DNA of 29,755 bases from an uncultured Aquimonas sp. (lineage in GTDB: Bacteria; Pseudomonadota; Gammaproteobacteria; Xanthomonadales; Xanthomonadaceae). The position numbers were made by a program, and so were the translations under genes. The notes beneath the pieces are model-generated. The model was not told the DNA's origin. It saw only the letters and a program-made list of their open reading frames with translations, and did not search any database. Positions 1 to 9,246 of this stretch are shown one piece after another (positions within the stretch are counted from its first letter, which is position 1; every line of letters starts with the position of its first letter). The stretch lies in NCBI RefSeq assembly GCF_937888285.1, contig NZ_CALART010000039.1, positions 1 through 29,755 of the forward strand, read 5' to 3'.

Positions 1-132
1 ACTGCGCTCGGGCGTTCGGCGTCTCGCGCGGCAGTGCCGCGCAAACGAGACGCCTGCCTTCGGCCCGGCCCTCGCGCACTGCGCTCGGGCGTTCGGCGTC
101 TCGCGCGGCAGTGCCGCGCAAACGAGACGCCT
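1..132. repeat. Two direct copies of a 55-base hairpin repeat
   Basis: Identical 55-base copies lie at 1-55 and 78-132, a period of 77. Each contains a nested inverted repeat: outer arms GCGTCTCG and CGAGACGC, inner arms CGCGGCA and TGCCGCG around one base. The first copy starts exactly at the window edge, so the array may continue to the left. The position just downstream of the minus-strand lipoprotein gene suits an intergenic palindromic repeat or a terminator-like structure, but no T-run follows. Confidence 0.8.
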
Positions 133-148
133 CACCCCCCAATACCGG

Positions 149-742
149 CTACTTCTGCTTCCACTCCCCTGAGGCATCCTGGTACCACCAGCCGCCGCGC
201 GCGCTGTCGATCCACTGGCGGGCGAAGGTGTCGCGGATCTGCGCTTCCCATTCGGGATGGCCGTTGGCCACGGCGATCTCGCGGTAGACGGCGTTGCGGT
301 CACGGTTATCGTCGGCCACCGCCTGGTTGACGGCGGCGCGGTCTCGCAGGCCGACCTTGCTGGCATCGCGCAGGCTGATCGTGCCGTCGCGGGCGAGGCC
401 CAGCGCGCCGGAATCGAAATGCGGCGCCAGCGCGGACTGGAAGCGCTCGGCCATGCGGGTCTGGATGGCCTGGATCGCCGGCGTGCGGATGTTGATGTCG
501 GCCGACTGCGCCTGTGCGGTCGGGAACACGAAGTCGAGCACCGCGCTGCCCAGGGCAGCCATGCCGCCCCCCTGCCCGCCTTCGGGCTTGGACTCCGGCT
601 TGGGCTGCTCGCCAATGACGTTCTCGACGAACTCGCGGGCAGCCTGTTGGGCCTCGGCGGCTGGAAAGTACACGTTGATGGTGACGCAGGCGCTCAGGGT
701 CAGCAGGGCCGCGGCGGCGAACAGCTTCCAGGGCTTCGGCAT
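149..742 (-). CDS. YdbL-like (DUF1318) lipoprotein
   Basis: Predicted 197-residue lipoprotein. The start at 742 is chosen over an upstream Met at 790 because it directly begins a lipoprotein signal peptide: MPKPWK, a hydrophobic stretch, then lipobox LSAC with Cys19. It is also preceded by a GGGAGAG ribosome-binding site. Residue +2 after the Cys is Val, not Asp, so outer-membrane sorting is expected. The sequence after the Cys (VTINVYFPAAEAQQAA) is typical of YdbL/DUF1318 proteins, as is the rest: an Ala/Gln-rich helix, then a domain with VGLRDRAAVNQAVADDNRDR and a C-terminal region WEAQIRDTFARQWI. E. coli YdbL belongs with YdbH and YnbE, an AsmA-like envelope lipid-transport set; no ydbH or ynbE homologue lies downstream inside this window. 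A Gly/Pro/Glu-rich linker sits near residues 45-60. The family call is fairly sure; the biochemical role is not known to me. Confidence 0.85.
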   Translation of the reverse strand: MPKPWKLFAAAALLTLSACVTINVYFPAAEAQQAAREFVENVIGEQPKPESKPEGGQGGGMAALGSAVLDFVFPTAQAQSADINIRTPAIQAIQTRMAERFQSALAPHFDSGALGLARDGTISLRDASKVGLRDRAAVNQAVADDNRDRNAVYREIAVANGHPEWEAQIRDTFARQWIDSARGGWWYQDASGEWKQK

Positions 743-945
743 GGGGCTCTCCCGTGGGTAGGTGAGGCGGAGCATAGCGGCATGCGCCATGCGCTGTGCG
801 GGCGCGATCTGCGCGGCATTCAGGGGCGGTCGCGGGGAGCACGCGGCTTTGCCTTCTGCACGGCGCCATCTGAGTCTGCGCTGGCGTGCTTTACGCGACC
901 CCAGACCCTCGGCTTCGTTTACCGCAGGGCGTCAGTCGAGCTGTT

Positions 946-974
946 GGCGCATGCGCTGCGCTTATGCGCCCTAC
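946..974 (-). repeat. REP palindrome copy 1
   Basis: On the minus strand this reads GTAG followed by GGCGCAT, an AGCG-rich loop and ATGCGCC. A GTAG tetranucleotide next to an imperfect palindrome is the hallmark of REP elements mobilised by RAYT (REP-associated tyrosine) transposases. Confidence 0.75.
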
Positions 975-1025
975 GCGAACCCGGGCTGTCCGCTTCGTTT
1001 GGCGCATGGCGTCTCTCGAGCTGTT

Positions 1026-1054
1026 GGCGCATGCGCTGCGCTTATGCGCCCTAC
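1026..1054 (-). repeat. REP palindrome copy 2
   Basis: Identical to the copy 80 bases to its left and in the same orientation: GTAG-GGCGCAT, AGCG-rich loop, ATGCGCC when read on the minus strand. Confidence 0.75.
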
Positions 1055-1102
1055 GCGAAACCGGGCTCCCGGCTTCGTTCACTGCAGGGCGTCACTCGAG
1101 TC

Positions 1103-1131
1103 GTAGGGCGGATAAGCGCAGCGCATCCGCC
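1103..1131 (+). repeat. REP palindrome copy 3, inverted
   Basis: On the plus strand GTAG-GGCGGAT, loop AAGCGCAGCGC, ATCCGCC. It faces copies 1 and 2, giving the head-to-head pairing seen in BIMEs. Its stem has GGAT/ATCC where the other copies have GCAT/ATGC, a compensated change that supports pressure on base pairing. Confidence 0.75.
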
Positions 1132-1269
1132 GTCAGCCCCTCGGCCTGAACACCTTTGCGCCATCAGCCCCTCGGCCTGGACAACTAGTGCAATCGGCTG
1201 TAGTGGTCCGGGCGAACCACGCCACCGGCTTCGACCTGCGCAAAGCGTCACACGCCGTTGCCGGCGCAT

Positions 1270-1297
1270 GCGCATGCGCTGCGCTTATGCGCCCTAC
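1270..1297 (-). repeat. REP palindrome copy 4
   Basis: Minus-strand GTAG-GGCGCAT, AGCG-rich loop, ATGCGC, 48 bases before the stop codon of the next minus-strand gene. It is isolated from the 80-base array. Confidence 0.7.
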
Positions 1298-1344
1298 GCG
1301 AAGCACGTCTGACAGCACGGGAGACCTCACATATCGCAAAGCAC

Positions 1345-3036
1345 TCAGCCCGGACGCAGGCGGGCGACGCGCACTTCGCCTTCGCTCGCCGCGCCGCGCA
1401 TCCAGCCCAGCCAACGGCCATCGGCTTCACGCCGCGCCAGACCGCGGACCACACCGTCGGCGTCGATCAGCAGAAGCGGCTCGCCCGTGGATTGGAGCAG
1501 CTCGAACTCGACCCGGCGCCCGGGCTCACCGAGACGATTCTCGACGACGCTCACGCGCAGCAGATCGACCTCGACCGCAGTCCACAGCGCCGGATCGGTC
1601 GTCCGATCCAGCTGCCGCGCCTGCGGCCAGGCGAACACCGCGGCGCCCGCCCGCTGCAGCAACGGCAGCGCGTTGGCGAGATCCCTGAGTTCGGTTTCGC
1701 CGAGCGATAGCCCGGGCTCGATCACGCCCACGGCCGCGGCTAGGGCGCTGCGCTCTGCGGTCTCGGTCTGCCCCATGCCCAATCGATACATCCACAGCTG
1801 GCTGGGCAGCAGCAGCACGCACACCAGCAGGGCCAGCGCCGCGCCGCGCGCAGGCCTCAGCACGTCGAGCCCGACCAGCAGCAGCCCCGTCCAGAACAGC
1901 GAGGTCCACACCAGATAACGCGGGGCGAGCAGCTGATCGGCGTACTCTTCGAAATAGCTCGCGCGCACCACCACGATCAGGGCCCCGACGCAGAGCGCAA
2001 AGGCCGCGGTTGCGGTGCCGACGACGCTGAGCGCAGCCCTCGACTTCCAGCTCCGCCACAACGCACCTGCGAACAGCCCCAGCCCGAGCAGGCCCCAGGC
2101 CAGGTGCGGCCAGCGCGCCAGCATCACCGGACCGGCCGACTGTTCGTAGGCCGCAGCGATCGGCCCTGTAACGGCCCGCAGCAGCGTCGTTGGCACGCGG
2201 GCGGCGATCTCCGGATCCCACAGCGGCCAGCTGGCGAACAGCGCCGGGCCACCCAGCCAGCGCAGCAGAGACTCGATGCGAGCGGACACGCCGGCCACGC
2301 TGACCGACTCCGCCGTGCCGTCGCGCAGCGCGAACATCAGCAGCAGCACGCCGATCAAGGCGAGCGCCACCGGCAGCCATTCCCGCAGCGGCGCCCGCCG
2401 CAGGGCCAGCACCAGCAGCACGGCCGGAAACACGGCAAGACCGCTGCCAAAGGACAGGCTCGCGAACACCGCACACGCCGCCGCCAGCACGGCCGCGCCG
2501 ACGCCCCCCCGCCACGCCAGCAGCAGACCCGCGAACAGGCCCAGCGTCACCGCATAGGCATGCACGGTTTCGTTGGCATGCATCAGCGCACGGAAATTGC
2601 CGACCCAGAACAGACCCAAGGCCAGCGCCAGCGCGACGGCGCCGAAGCGCGCGGGTTCAAGCGCGGCCCGTCGCAGGCCCAGCACCGCGACCAGCCAGCT
2701 CGCCAGCGCCAGCAGCACACCGACAGCGGTCTGCAGACGCTGGCTGGCGGCGAACCATTCCAGCTCGGCCACCCGCACCAGATCGGGAAACAGCTCCAGA
2801 TGCCCGTTGTCCGCGCCCAGCACGTTGCGCGGAAAGGGCTCACTCAGAAAATGCGCGAGAAAACGCCACGCATCGGCATAGGGCACCTGCGGTGCCTGCA
2901 GCATCGCAAACAGCCCCCATCCAACGACCAGCGTGGCTGCCACTGCAGCCGCCGGCGCCCATGCGGGCGCAGGCGCGGATGCTCGGTCAGGCGTGACGAC
3001 TTTCGAGAAGGAGGAAGGCGCGCTCGTCGTGCTCAT
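1345..3036 (-). CDS. Polytopic membrane protein, possible GT-C glycosyltransferase
   Basis: 563 residues, mostly hydrophobic, with about ten or more membrane spans after a Pro/Ala-rich N-terminus, and a soluble C-terminal tail of about 110 residues. The first outside loop contains YADAWRFL (Asp55, Trp57) and, about 20 residues on, DNGHLE (Asp76, His79, Glu81). An acidic residue early in the first periplasmic loop is characteristic of GT-C enzymes, which move sugars from polyprenyl phosphates. The gene at 6786-8306 has a matching loop (LADSWYFL, then D-H-A-Q and LEW), so the two look paralogous. The start overlaps the methyltransferase gene by 50 bases and has no visible ribosome-binding site; no later Met precedes the first membrane span, so translational coupling is likely. 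I do not recognise a specific substrate, and GT-C assignment rests on topology and loop residues only. Confidence 0.75.
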   Translation of the reverse strand: MSTTSAPSSFSKVVTPDRASAPAPAWAPAAAVAATLVVGWGLFAMLQAPQVPYADAWRFLAHFLSEPFPRNVLGADNGHLELFPDLVRVAELEWFAASQRLQTAVGVLLALASWLVAVLGLRRAALEPARFGAVALALALGLFWVGNFRALMHANETVHAYAVTLGLFAGLLLAWRGGVGAAVLAAACAVFASLSFGSGLAVFPAVLLVLALRRAPLREWLPVALALIGVLLLMFALRDGTAESVSVAGVSARIESLLRWLGGPALFASWPLWDPEIAARVPTTLLRAVTGPIAAAYEQSAGPVMLARWPHLAWGLLGLGLFAGALWRSWKSRAALSVVGTATAAFALCVGALIVVVRASYFEEYADQLLAPRYLVWTSLFWTGLLLVGLDVLRPARGAALALLVCVLLLPSQLWMYRLGMGQTETAERSALAAAVGVIEPGLSLGETELRDLANALPLLQRAGAAVFAWPQARQLDRTTDPALWTAVEVDLLRVSVVENRLGEPGRRVEFELLQSTGEPLLLIDADGVVRGLARREADGRWLGWMRGAASEGEVRVARLRPG

Positions 3037-3739
3037 GCGAGGAGGGATCCGAAGCCGCGGTGTCCCCTACCCTGCGATCGGCGATCACATTCCAGCCGCA
3101 GCGATCGGCGAGGCGCAGCAGGCCCGCCATCGAGAAGATCCAGTAGTTGGTCGGGTCGTTGTTGCATTCCGTGGGGTCCAACAGGTAGGCGAGCGGCGCG
3201 CGCTCCAGTGCCACCGCGCCATCGACGGTTGCGCGCGCGATGCGGGTGCTGAGGATGCAGTAGCGGGTGTGCTTCGCCAGCGTTTCCAGCACGTAGAACG
3301 GATTCTTCAGGTGATAGAGGATGCCGAGCAGGAAGACCAGCCCGTAGTGCCGGCGCGGCAGATCGAACTGACTGTCGAGATCCACTTCGTGGATGCCGAT
3401 GTTCGACGCCAGCAGCTCGTGGAGCCGACGCGCGCCGCGCAGCCCATTCCAGTTCGTGGCGGGCCAGTCGAGGACATCGACATCGAATCCCTGCCGCTCG
3501 AAAAAGTAGGCCAGATCGCCGTCTGCCGCACCGATGTCGGCCAGCGGCTGACCTCGCACCGATTCCAGCAGGTTGGTGTGCGACTCACCGAGCAGTCCCT
3601 CGATGTGCCAGAGGTTGGACAGGATGTCGTACCCGTACCAGGTGAAATCCTGCGGCGGGTTGTCCGCCTTGATGCGACCCAGTTCCGGATGCCACTGGGC
3701 GGCGCGCTCGATCACGCGTGCGTAGGAAAGCTCGGTCAT
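2987..3739 (-). CDS. Class I SAM-dependent methyltransferase, CmoB/DUF1698-like
   Basis: 250 residues. The SAM-binding fold is visible: motif I LADIGAADGDLAYFF at residues 67-80, an acidic motif II end at VDVLDW (Asp91), and FLLGILYHLKNPF at 136-148, a strand-helix signature seen in CmoB-like and glycan-cluster methyltransferases. The N-terminal WYGYDILSNLWHIEGLL also resembles that group. It lacks the length of true CmoB, and it sits among glycan genes, so O-methylation of a sugar or lipid-linked intermediate is as likely as RNA modification. The start at 3739 has an upstream AGGTG. It begins just downstream of the gyrA terminator, so it either has its own promoter within that short interval or depends on read-through. 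Its 3' end overlaps the next membrane-protein gene by 50 bases. Confidence 0.85.
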   Translation of the reverse strand: MTELSYARVIERAAQWHPELGRIKADNPPQDFTWYGYDILSNLWHIEGLLGESHTNLLESVRGQPLADIGAADGDLAYFFERQGFDVDVLDWPATNWNGLRGARRLHELLASNIGIHEVDLDSQFDLPRRHYGLVFLLGILYHLKNPFYVLETLAKHTRYCILSTRIARATVDGAVALERAPLAYLLDPTECNNDPTNYWIFSMAGLLRLADRCGWNVIADRRVGDTAASDPSSHEHDERAFLLLESRHA

Positions 3740-3750
3740 GAAAACACCTG

Positions 3751-3786
3751 CTCAGAAAGAACAAAGGCCGGCAAGCGCCGGCCTTT
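3751..3786 (-). terminator. Rho-independent terminator after gyrA
   Basis: Perfect 10-base-pair stem at 3763-3786 (AAAGGCCGGC, loop of four, GCCGGCCTTT), followed on the minus strand by a T-rich tract GTTCTTTCTG. It lies 41 bases past the gyrA stop codon and 12 bases before the methyltransferase start. Confidence 0.88.
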
Positions 3787-3826
3787 GAACTGTGCAGTGC
3801 GGACAAACATCCGCGCAAGTGCGCGT

Positions 3827-6472
<2,646 letters not shown>

Positions 6473-6627
6473 GCGGGGTCTCGATTCGGAGGTGGAATGC
6501 GCCGGCACACGCGGGATTTCGGCCCGTGGGCGCCGGCAAGGGACTCAGGGGTTGCTGCGCAGGGGGTGCCGCCGACAGCCTGCGAACGCCGCCAGCGGCG
6601 CTGACAGGCGGCCCTGCCAAGCCGCGG

Positions 6628-6636
6628 ATTCTAGCA
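6628..6636 (-). promoter_or_regulatory. Candidate extended -10 of the gyrA promoter
   Basis: The minus strand reads TGC-TAGAAT, an extended -10 (TGn before a -10 matching TATAAT in four of six). No good -35 hexamer lies 16-18 bases upstream. Transcription would start about 150 bases before the gyrA ATG. Confidence 0.35.
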
Positions 6637-6682
6637 CGTGGGCACGGGAGCCCAGTCCCAGCCTGCTGCATTCGCGAGATCA

Positions 6683-6735
6683 CTGGATCCCCGCCCCCGC
6701 CTGCGCGAGGACAGGCTCCCGGCGGGGATGACGAA
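6683..6735. repeat. Palindromic intergenic repeat, variant form
   Basis: Begins CTGGATCCCCGCC and ends GGCGGGGATGACG, the same outer words as the repeat at 9153-9186, but with a longer interior. The outer arms ATCCCCGCC (6687-6695) and GGCGGGGAT (6721-6729) pair perfectly. Confidence 0.7.
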
Positions 6736-6785
6736 TCCAGGTTCCTTCAAGAACACCGGGCCCGCGACGCGGGCCTGGGTGGCTC

Positions 6786-8306
6786 TCAAGGGCCGACCAG
6801 GCAGCTCGCCGGGTTCAGGCCCTCATCCAGACCATGCCGATCGAGGAAGCCCGGCGCGTACAGATTGAGCTGGCGGGACTGCAGCAGGGCGAACAGACGG
6901 TCGCGGTGCTCGGGCGGACTCTGGCAGATCACATTGCCCGGCTGGCAGACCGGCGCGGCCTGACCGGGATGCGCGCCCAGGCAGACCAGGTTGGAGGCCA
7001 TGTCGCGGCTGTACTGGCGGATGTGCACGCCCTGCTCCCAGGCACGCTGGGACAGCAGCACCTGCAGGGACAGTCCGGCCACCAGCAGCAGGCCCAGGGC
7101 TGCGGCGGGCACCCTCGACAGCCGCGGCGCGCGCGCCAGCACCACCAGCAGCTGCAGCAGCAGGGCCGAGTTCGCCAGCTGGTAAAAAGCGACGTAGCGG
7201 GATTGCAGCAGGTATTCGGTGCCGTACACCGGCAGCCGCGACAGCAGGATGCCGGCGAGCATGCCGTAGCTGAGCAGCATCAGGGCTGCAGCGAACAGGC
7301 TCAGCGGGGCCGGCTGGCGATCGCGCAGCTGGCTCCACCAGAACGCCGCGTGTGCAGCCAGCACGAGCACGCCCAGGCCGTACTGCACTGGCGCCAACGC
7401 CACCTGCGGCAGCCAGAACGGCAGATGCAGGGGCTGCACGATGGAGGCCGTGGCCGGCAGCAGCAGCCAGCGCCAGGCCTCGCTCGCATGCGCCAGCAGC
7501 CAACCCAGGGCGGGCAGTAGCCCACCCGACTGGCTGGCTGCCACAGGCGGCATCAAGCTGGCATACAGACCGCGGTAGAGCAGCAGCCCCGCCGCGATCG
7601 CCACGGCGAAGGCCGCCGCCCGGCGCCATTGACCCAGGCGCCAGCCCGCCCAGACCAGCACCGGCAGCAGAGCGGCCACCGCCAGCAGGCCGGCGCCATC
7701 GAGCGCCACCTGCACCAGTAGGCTCAGCGCCATTGCCAGTACCAGCGATCCGCGCCGCACCTTGGCATCCGTCGCACCGAACTGCCAGCAGACAAACGCC
7801 ATCAGCAGCAGCGCCGGCAGCAAAGAGAGATGGAAGAAGTTGACCAGCGACCAGTAGTAGATCTCGTGCGAATTCAGCGACAGCGCCATCGCCGGCAGCA
7901 GCAGCAGGGGCACGCTGATGGCGCGTGCCGAAGCCCCGGGCTGCGCATGCCGGCGCAGATGCCGCCAGGCCAGCAGGCACAGCAGCAGGACGCACAGGCT
8001 CAGGCCGATCAGCCCGATCACCGCCTCGAAGCGGAAGTCGAGACCCGCCCATTCAAGGTTCAGCCACAGGCTGGCGCGGTGCAGGGGCTGGGCGTGATCG
8101 CTGCTGTCGCGCTTCTCGAAGAACTGCTGCCAGCCCAGTGAGCCTTCGGCCCAGGGCTCGACGAAGGCATCCAGGAAATACCAGCTGTCGGCGAGCACCA
8201 GCGGATTGGCGACCCAGGTGCCGTAGCGCCAGGCGTTACCCAGTGACAGCAGTCCGACCAGGGCCAGCGCCAGCCAGGGCCAGGCGGCGGGGAGGCTGCG
8301 CTTCAT
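6786..8306 (-). CDS. Polytopic membrane protein, possible GT-C glycosyltransferase
   Basis: 506 residues with a short N-terminal helix and roughly ten to twelve further membrane spans. The first outside loop has LADSWYFLDAF (Asp40, Trp42) and then FFEKRDSSDHAQPLH (His71, His76) before LWLNLEW. This parallels the loop of the 563-residue protein at 1345-3036 (YADAWRFL, DNGH, LEW), so both probably belong to one family. An Asp early in this loop is expected for GT-C enzymes using polyprenyl-phosphate sugars, but flippase or polymerase roles are also possible. The C-terminal soluble part has Cys residues (LVCLGAHPGQAAPVC) that could form disulfides outside the membrane. Its ATG overlaps the stop of the chimeric gene as ATGA, so it is translationally coupled to the glycan operon. 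It is the last gene before gyrA. Confidence 0.78.
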   Translation of the reverse strand: MKRSLPAAWPWLALALVGLLSLGNAWRYGTWVANPLVLADSWYFLDAFVEPWAEGSLGWQQFFEKRDSSDHAQPLHRASLWLNLEWAGLDFRFEAVIGLIGLSLCVLLLCLLAWRHLRRHAQPGASARAISVPLLLLPAMALSLNSHEIYYWSLVNFFHLSLLPALLLMAFVCWQFGATDAKVRRGSLVLAMALSLLVQVALDGAGLLAVAALLPVLVWAGWRLGQWRRAAAFAVAIAAGLLLYRGLYASLMPPVAASQSGGLLPALGWLLAHASEAWRWLLLPATASIVQPLHLPFWLPQVALAPVQYGLGVLVLAAHAAFWWSQLRDRQPAPLSLFAAALMLLSYGMLAGILLSRLPVYGTEYLLQSRYVAFYQLANSALLLQLLVVLARAPRLSRVPAAALGLLLVAGLSLQVLLSQRAWEQGVHIRQYSRDMASNLVCLGAHPGQAAPVCQPGNVICQSPPEHRDRLFALLQSRQLNLYAPGFLDRHGLDEGLNPASCLVGP

Positions 8307-9013
8307 GCCCGGGCCAGGTGGCTGCGCACGGCGTCGATGACGCGCTGCACGTCGAGGTCAGGCAGCCACAGCGGCAGGCGCAGCAGGCAGTCGCTGACCC
8401 GATCAGTGACCGGCATCGGCGCCGGCGTGCGGCCATAGCGCTGGCCGGCGGGAGCGCTGTGCAGCGGAATGTAGTGGAAGACCGGGCGAATCCCCTGCGC
8501 ATTCAGCGCCTCGATCGCGGCCGTGCGCTCGGCGAGGGAATTGAACAGCAGGTAGTACATGTGGGCGTTGTGCTGGCAGTGCGCCGGCACGATCGGGCGA
8601 CGCACCCTGCCCTCGCGCTCCAGATCGGCAAAGGCGGCGTGGTAGCTCTCCCACAGCTGCAGGCGTTGCGCGGTGATCGCTTCCGCCTGCTCCATCTGCG
8701 CGCACAGAAAAGCGGCGATCAGTTCACTTGGAAGATAGGACGAGCCCAGGCCCACCAGTACGAAGTTCAGCGCCATGAAGGGGTAGGCGCGGCTGAGCTC
8801 GAACTTGGTCATCGCCCCCATCCAGCAGATCATCGCCGCGAAGGCCGCGGCAATCGCGCTGATCACCCAGGGGTTCAGCAGCAGGCGCAGGAAGTAGCCG
8901 AACTTCTGCTCAGGCGAATCCGGCAGCGGGCCCGCGAGGCCGACCTGCCACTTGATCGCGAGCTGGCCGTAAGCGGTCAGCACGATGGTCAGGAGGATGA
9001 ACAGATAGCCCAT
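8303..9013 (-). CDS. Chimeric ORF: ArnE/ArnF-like helices fused to WecE C-terminus
   Basis: 236 residues from the ATG at 9013; a TTG 30 bases upstream is also in frame. Residues 1-87 look like a small DMT/SMR-type undecaprenyl-sugar flippase subunit (ArnE/ArnF): YLFILLTIVLTAYGQLAIKW, then PWVISAIAAAFAAMICW and SRAYPFMALNFVLV. That is three of the expected four helices. At about 8752 the protein changes, without a stop or frameshift, into the C-terminal part of a WecE-type aminotransferase of the DegT/DnrJ family: GSSYLPSELIAAFLCAQMEQA, NAHMYYLLF, FHYIPLH, LLRLPLW. About the first 215 residues of a normal WecE, including the PLP-binding lysine, are missing, so aminotransferase activity is not expected. 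The stop still overlaps the next gene as ATGA. The simplest reading is an in-frame deletion that joined two neighbouring genes; an assembly error is the main alternative. Confidence 0.8.
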   Translation of the reverse strand: MGYLFILLTIVLTAYGQLAIKWQVGLAGPLPDSPEQKFGYFLRLLLNPWVISAIAAAFAAMICWMGAMTKFELSRAYPFMALNFVLVGLGSSYLPSELIAAFLCAQMEQAEAITAQRLQLWESYHAAFADLEREGRVRRPIVPAHCQHNAHMYYLLFNSLAERTAAIEALNAQGIRPVFHYIPLHSAPAGQRYGRTPAPMPVTDRVSDCLLRLPLWLPDLDVQRVIDAVRSHLARA

Positions 9014-9095
9014 GGGAGGTCCAAAGTCTGAAACGTGGGGCAAGCCCGAAGCGAGTCGGCAATTCTCTCAAGAAACAGAACGCTTGCGACCCCAT

Positions 9096-9186
9096 GAATC
9101 GTCGCCCCCGCGAAAGCGGGGGCCCAGGGTGGCTGGCGACAGAGGCGAGATCCTCTGGATCCCCGCATTCGCGGGGATGACGGTTC
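9096..9186. repeat. Inverted pair of palindromic repeats
   Basis: Two 34-base units face each other at 9096-9129 and 9153-9186; the second, reverse complemented, matches the first at 27 of 34 positions. Each is itself a hairpin (CCCCCGCGAAAGCGGGGG and ATCCCCGCATTCGCGGGGAT). The pair fills most of the 233-base gap in front of the chimeric gene. The rest of the gap shows nothing clear. Confidence 0.8.
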
Positions 9187-9246
9187 AGGAAGTTACTGAG
9201 CGCAGCCTTGCAGCAATCTGCCCTGTGCATGGCTTCCAGCCCGCAA

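Larger units (their letters stand above)
911..1099. repeat. 80-base tandem repeat, about 2.3 copies
   Basis: Units begin with the word GCTTCGTTT or GCTTCGTTC at 912, 992 and 1072, a strict 80-base period. Each has a GGCGTC-CTCGAG block, then the REP palindrome, then CGAA-CCGGGCT. The third unit keeps only its first 30 bases and then runs into an inverted copy of the palindrome at 1103. Confidence 0.85.
743..1344. other. Gene-free region rich in palindromic repeats
   Basis: About 600 bases with no credible gene. ORFs crossing it mainly translate the repeats (recurring AHALRLCALRE-type peptides) and lack ribosome-binding sites. It holds an 80-base tandem repeat and four REP-type palindromes, listed separately. 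The promoter of the minus-strand lipoprotein gene should lie in 755-900, but I could not pick out a convincing one. Confidence 0.7.
6473..6785. other. gyrA upstream region
   Basis: 313 bases with no gene. It holds a possible gyrA promoter near 6628 and a palindromic repeat at 6683-6735. The part nearest gyrA would be a 5' leader of about 150 bases; I see no known leader element in it. Confidence 0.6.

Noticed and set aside
257..1312. Plus-strand ORF across the lipoprotein gene and the repeats
   Set aside because: It is antisense to the lipoprotein gene and then translates the 80-base repeats; no ribosome-binding site or family.
6473..6508. GTG start extending GyrA by 12 residues
   Set aside because: The ATG at 6472 aligns exactly with known GyrA N-termini; the extra residues match nothing.
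8303..9013. Frameshifted pseudogene as the explanation of the chimera
   Set aside because: There is no frameshift or internal stop; the change of homology occurs within one open frame, so an in-frame deletion or assembly join fits better.
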